Below, one piece after another: positions 5,703 through 5,920 of a stretch of DNA of 5,920 nt (the first letter of the stretch is position 1; every line of letters begins with the position of its first letter). The stretch comes from a bacterium. GTDB lineage: Bacteria; AUK180. The stretch lies in assembly GCA_030622125.1 (NCBI GenBank), contig JAUXGM010000137.1, positions 1 to 5,920 on the forward strand. Reading direction: 5' to 3'. The notes beneath the pieces are model-generated. The model saw only the letters and a program-made list of their open reading frames with translations. It did no database searches and was not told the origin of the DNA. The position numbers and the translations under genes are program-made.

Positions 5703-5920
5703 TTATCCGAAATATTTCTCTTTCTTTAATAGTATATCCCATTTTTTATCAACATTTCCTTGAATGAATTCAATCTCATCCTCTTTGAGATGTCTAAATC
5801 TTCCCTGCATTTTAAGGTATTCTCCAACAGGTTTTCTACTTTTGGGTTTTATATTGATCTTATATTTCCCGTTCTCTACTTCATAAAGTGGAAATACATT
5901 TGTCTGCATTGCAAGTCGAG
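5703..5920 (-). CDS. porB: Pyruvate:ferredoxin oxidoreductase beta subunit, C-terminal end
   Basis: The frame is open to the right edge, so only the last 71 or so residues are seen, starting RLAMQTNVFPLYEVENGKYK. The apparent Met near 5909 is internal, because the frame continues upstream with R-L-A, which fits the family. The sequence VFPLYEVENGKY, then a PV.EYLKMQGRFRHL block, then a charged helix ending in DKKWDILLKKE, is typical of the C-terminus of the PorB type of 2-oxoacid:ferredoxin oxidoreductase. This subunit carries the thiamine diphosphate site (in the part outside the window); the complex converts pyruvate and CoA to acetyl-CoA, CO2 and reduced ferredoxin in anaerobes. A beta subunit for another 2-oxoacid (for example 2-oxoisovalerate) cannot be excluded from this fragment. 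It is followed after 23 bp by the soluble kinase gene on the same strand, suggesting co-transcription. Confidence 0.82.
   Translation of the reverse strand, partial: RLAMQTNVFPLYEVENGKYKINIKPKSRKPVGEYLKMQGRFRHLKEDEIEFIQGNVDKKWDILLKKEKYFG

Overview
The window is AT-rich bacterial DNA, about one third G+C by eye, with compact genes and strong AGGAGG ribosome binding sites. The gene content suggests an anaerobic bacterium with a periplasm and sigma-54 regulation: the end of a pyruvate:ferredoxin oxidoreductase beta subunit, a sigma-54 enhancer-binding response regulator, hybrid histidine kinases of the AHDFNN type, and a TK1-type thymidine kinase. Cloacimonadota, Delongbacteria, Spirochaetes or a related deep lineage would fit, but the window has no marker gene that settles taxonomy.

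Layout. (1) Bases 1-371, minus strand: 5' part of a gene for a small secreted protein of unknown function; it runs off the left edge. (2) Bases 372-567: a divergent control region. On the minus strand it holds a good sigma-54 promoter (GG-N10-GC) placed correctly for the secreted-protein gene, with a 10-bp palindrome about 100 bp upstream of the predicted start. On the plus strand it holds a TTGACA-type promoter that almost abuts the first plus-strand ATG. (3) Bases 568-774, plus: a 68-codon remnant of a periplasmic binding-protein-type sensor (signal peptide plus the first strand and helix), cut short. (4) Bases 767-2884, plus, overlapping the remnant by 8 bp: a 705-residue membrane hybrid histidine kinase (2 TM, 2 PAS, HisKA, HATPase, REC). 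(5) Bases 2885-3084: a convergent intergenic region with a long imperfect hairpin. (6) Bases 3085-5920, minus: a tight gene string read right to left: 3' end of porB, a small soluble histidine kinase, an NtrC-type response regulator, and tdk. Gaps are 23 bp, then a 29-bp overlap, then a 1-bp TAATG overlap.

How they may work together (inference). The soluble kinase and the NtrC-type regulator are a cognate pair by position and overlap, and they lie just downstream of a central energy-metabolism gene. The regulator has an intact GAFTGA loop, so it should activate sigma-54 promoters. The one convincing sigma-54 promoter seen here drives the divergent secreted-protein gene at the left end, about 2.6 kb past the end of the tdk string, which makes that gene a candidate target. 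The membrane hybrid kinase lies between them; its receiver has no HPt partner in the window, so its output is unknown. I did not find CRISPR arrays, tRNA or rRNA genes, or an intact transposase. The most interesting points are the sigma-54 promoter with its possible activator nearby, the truncated sensor coupled to a kinase, and unusual substitutions in the ATP-binding motifs of both kinases.
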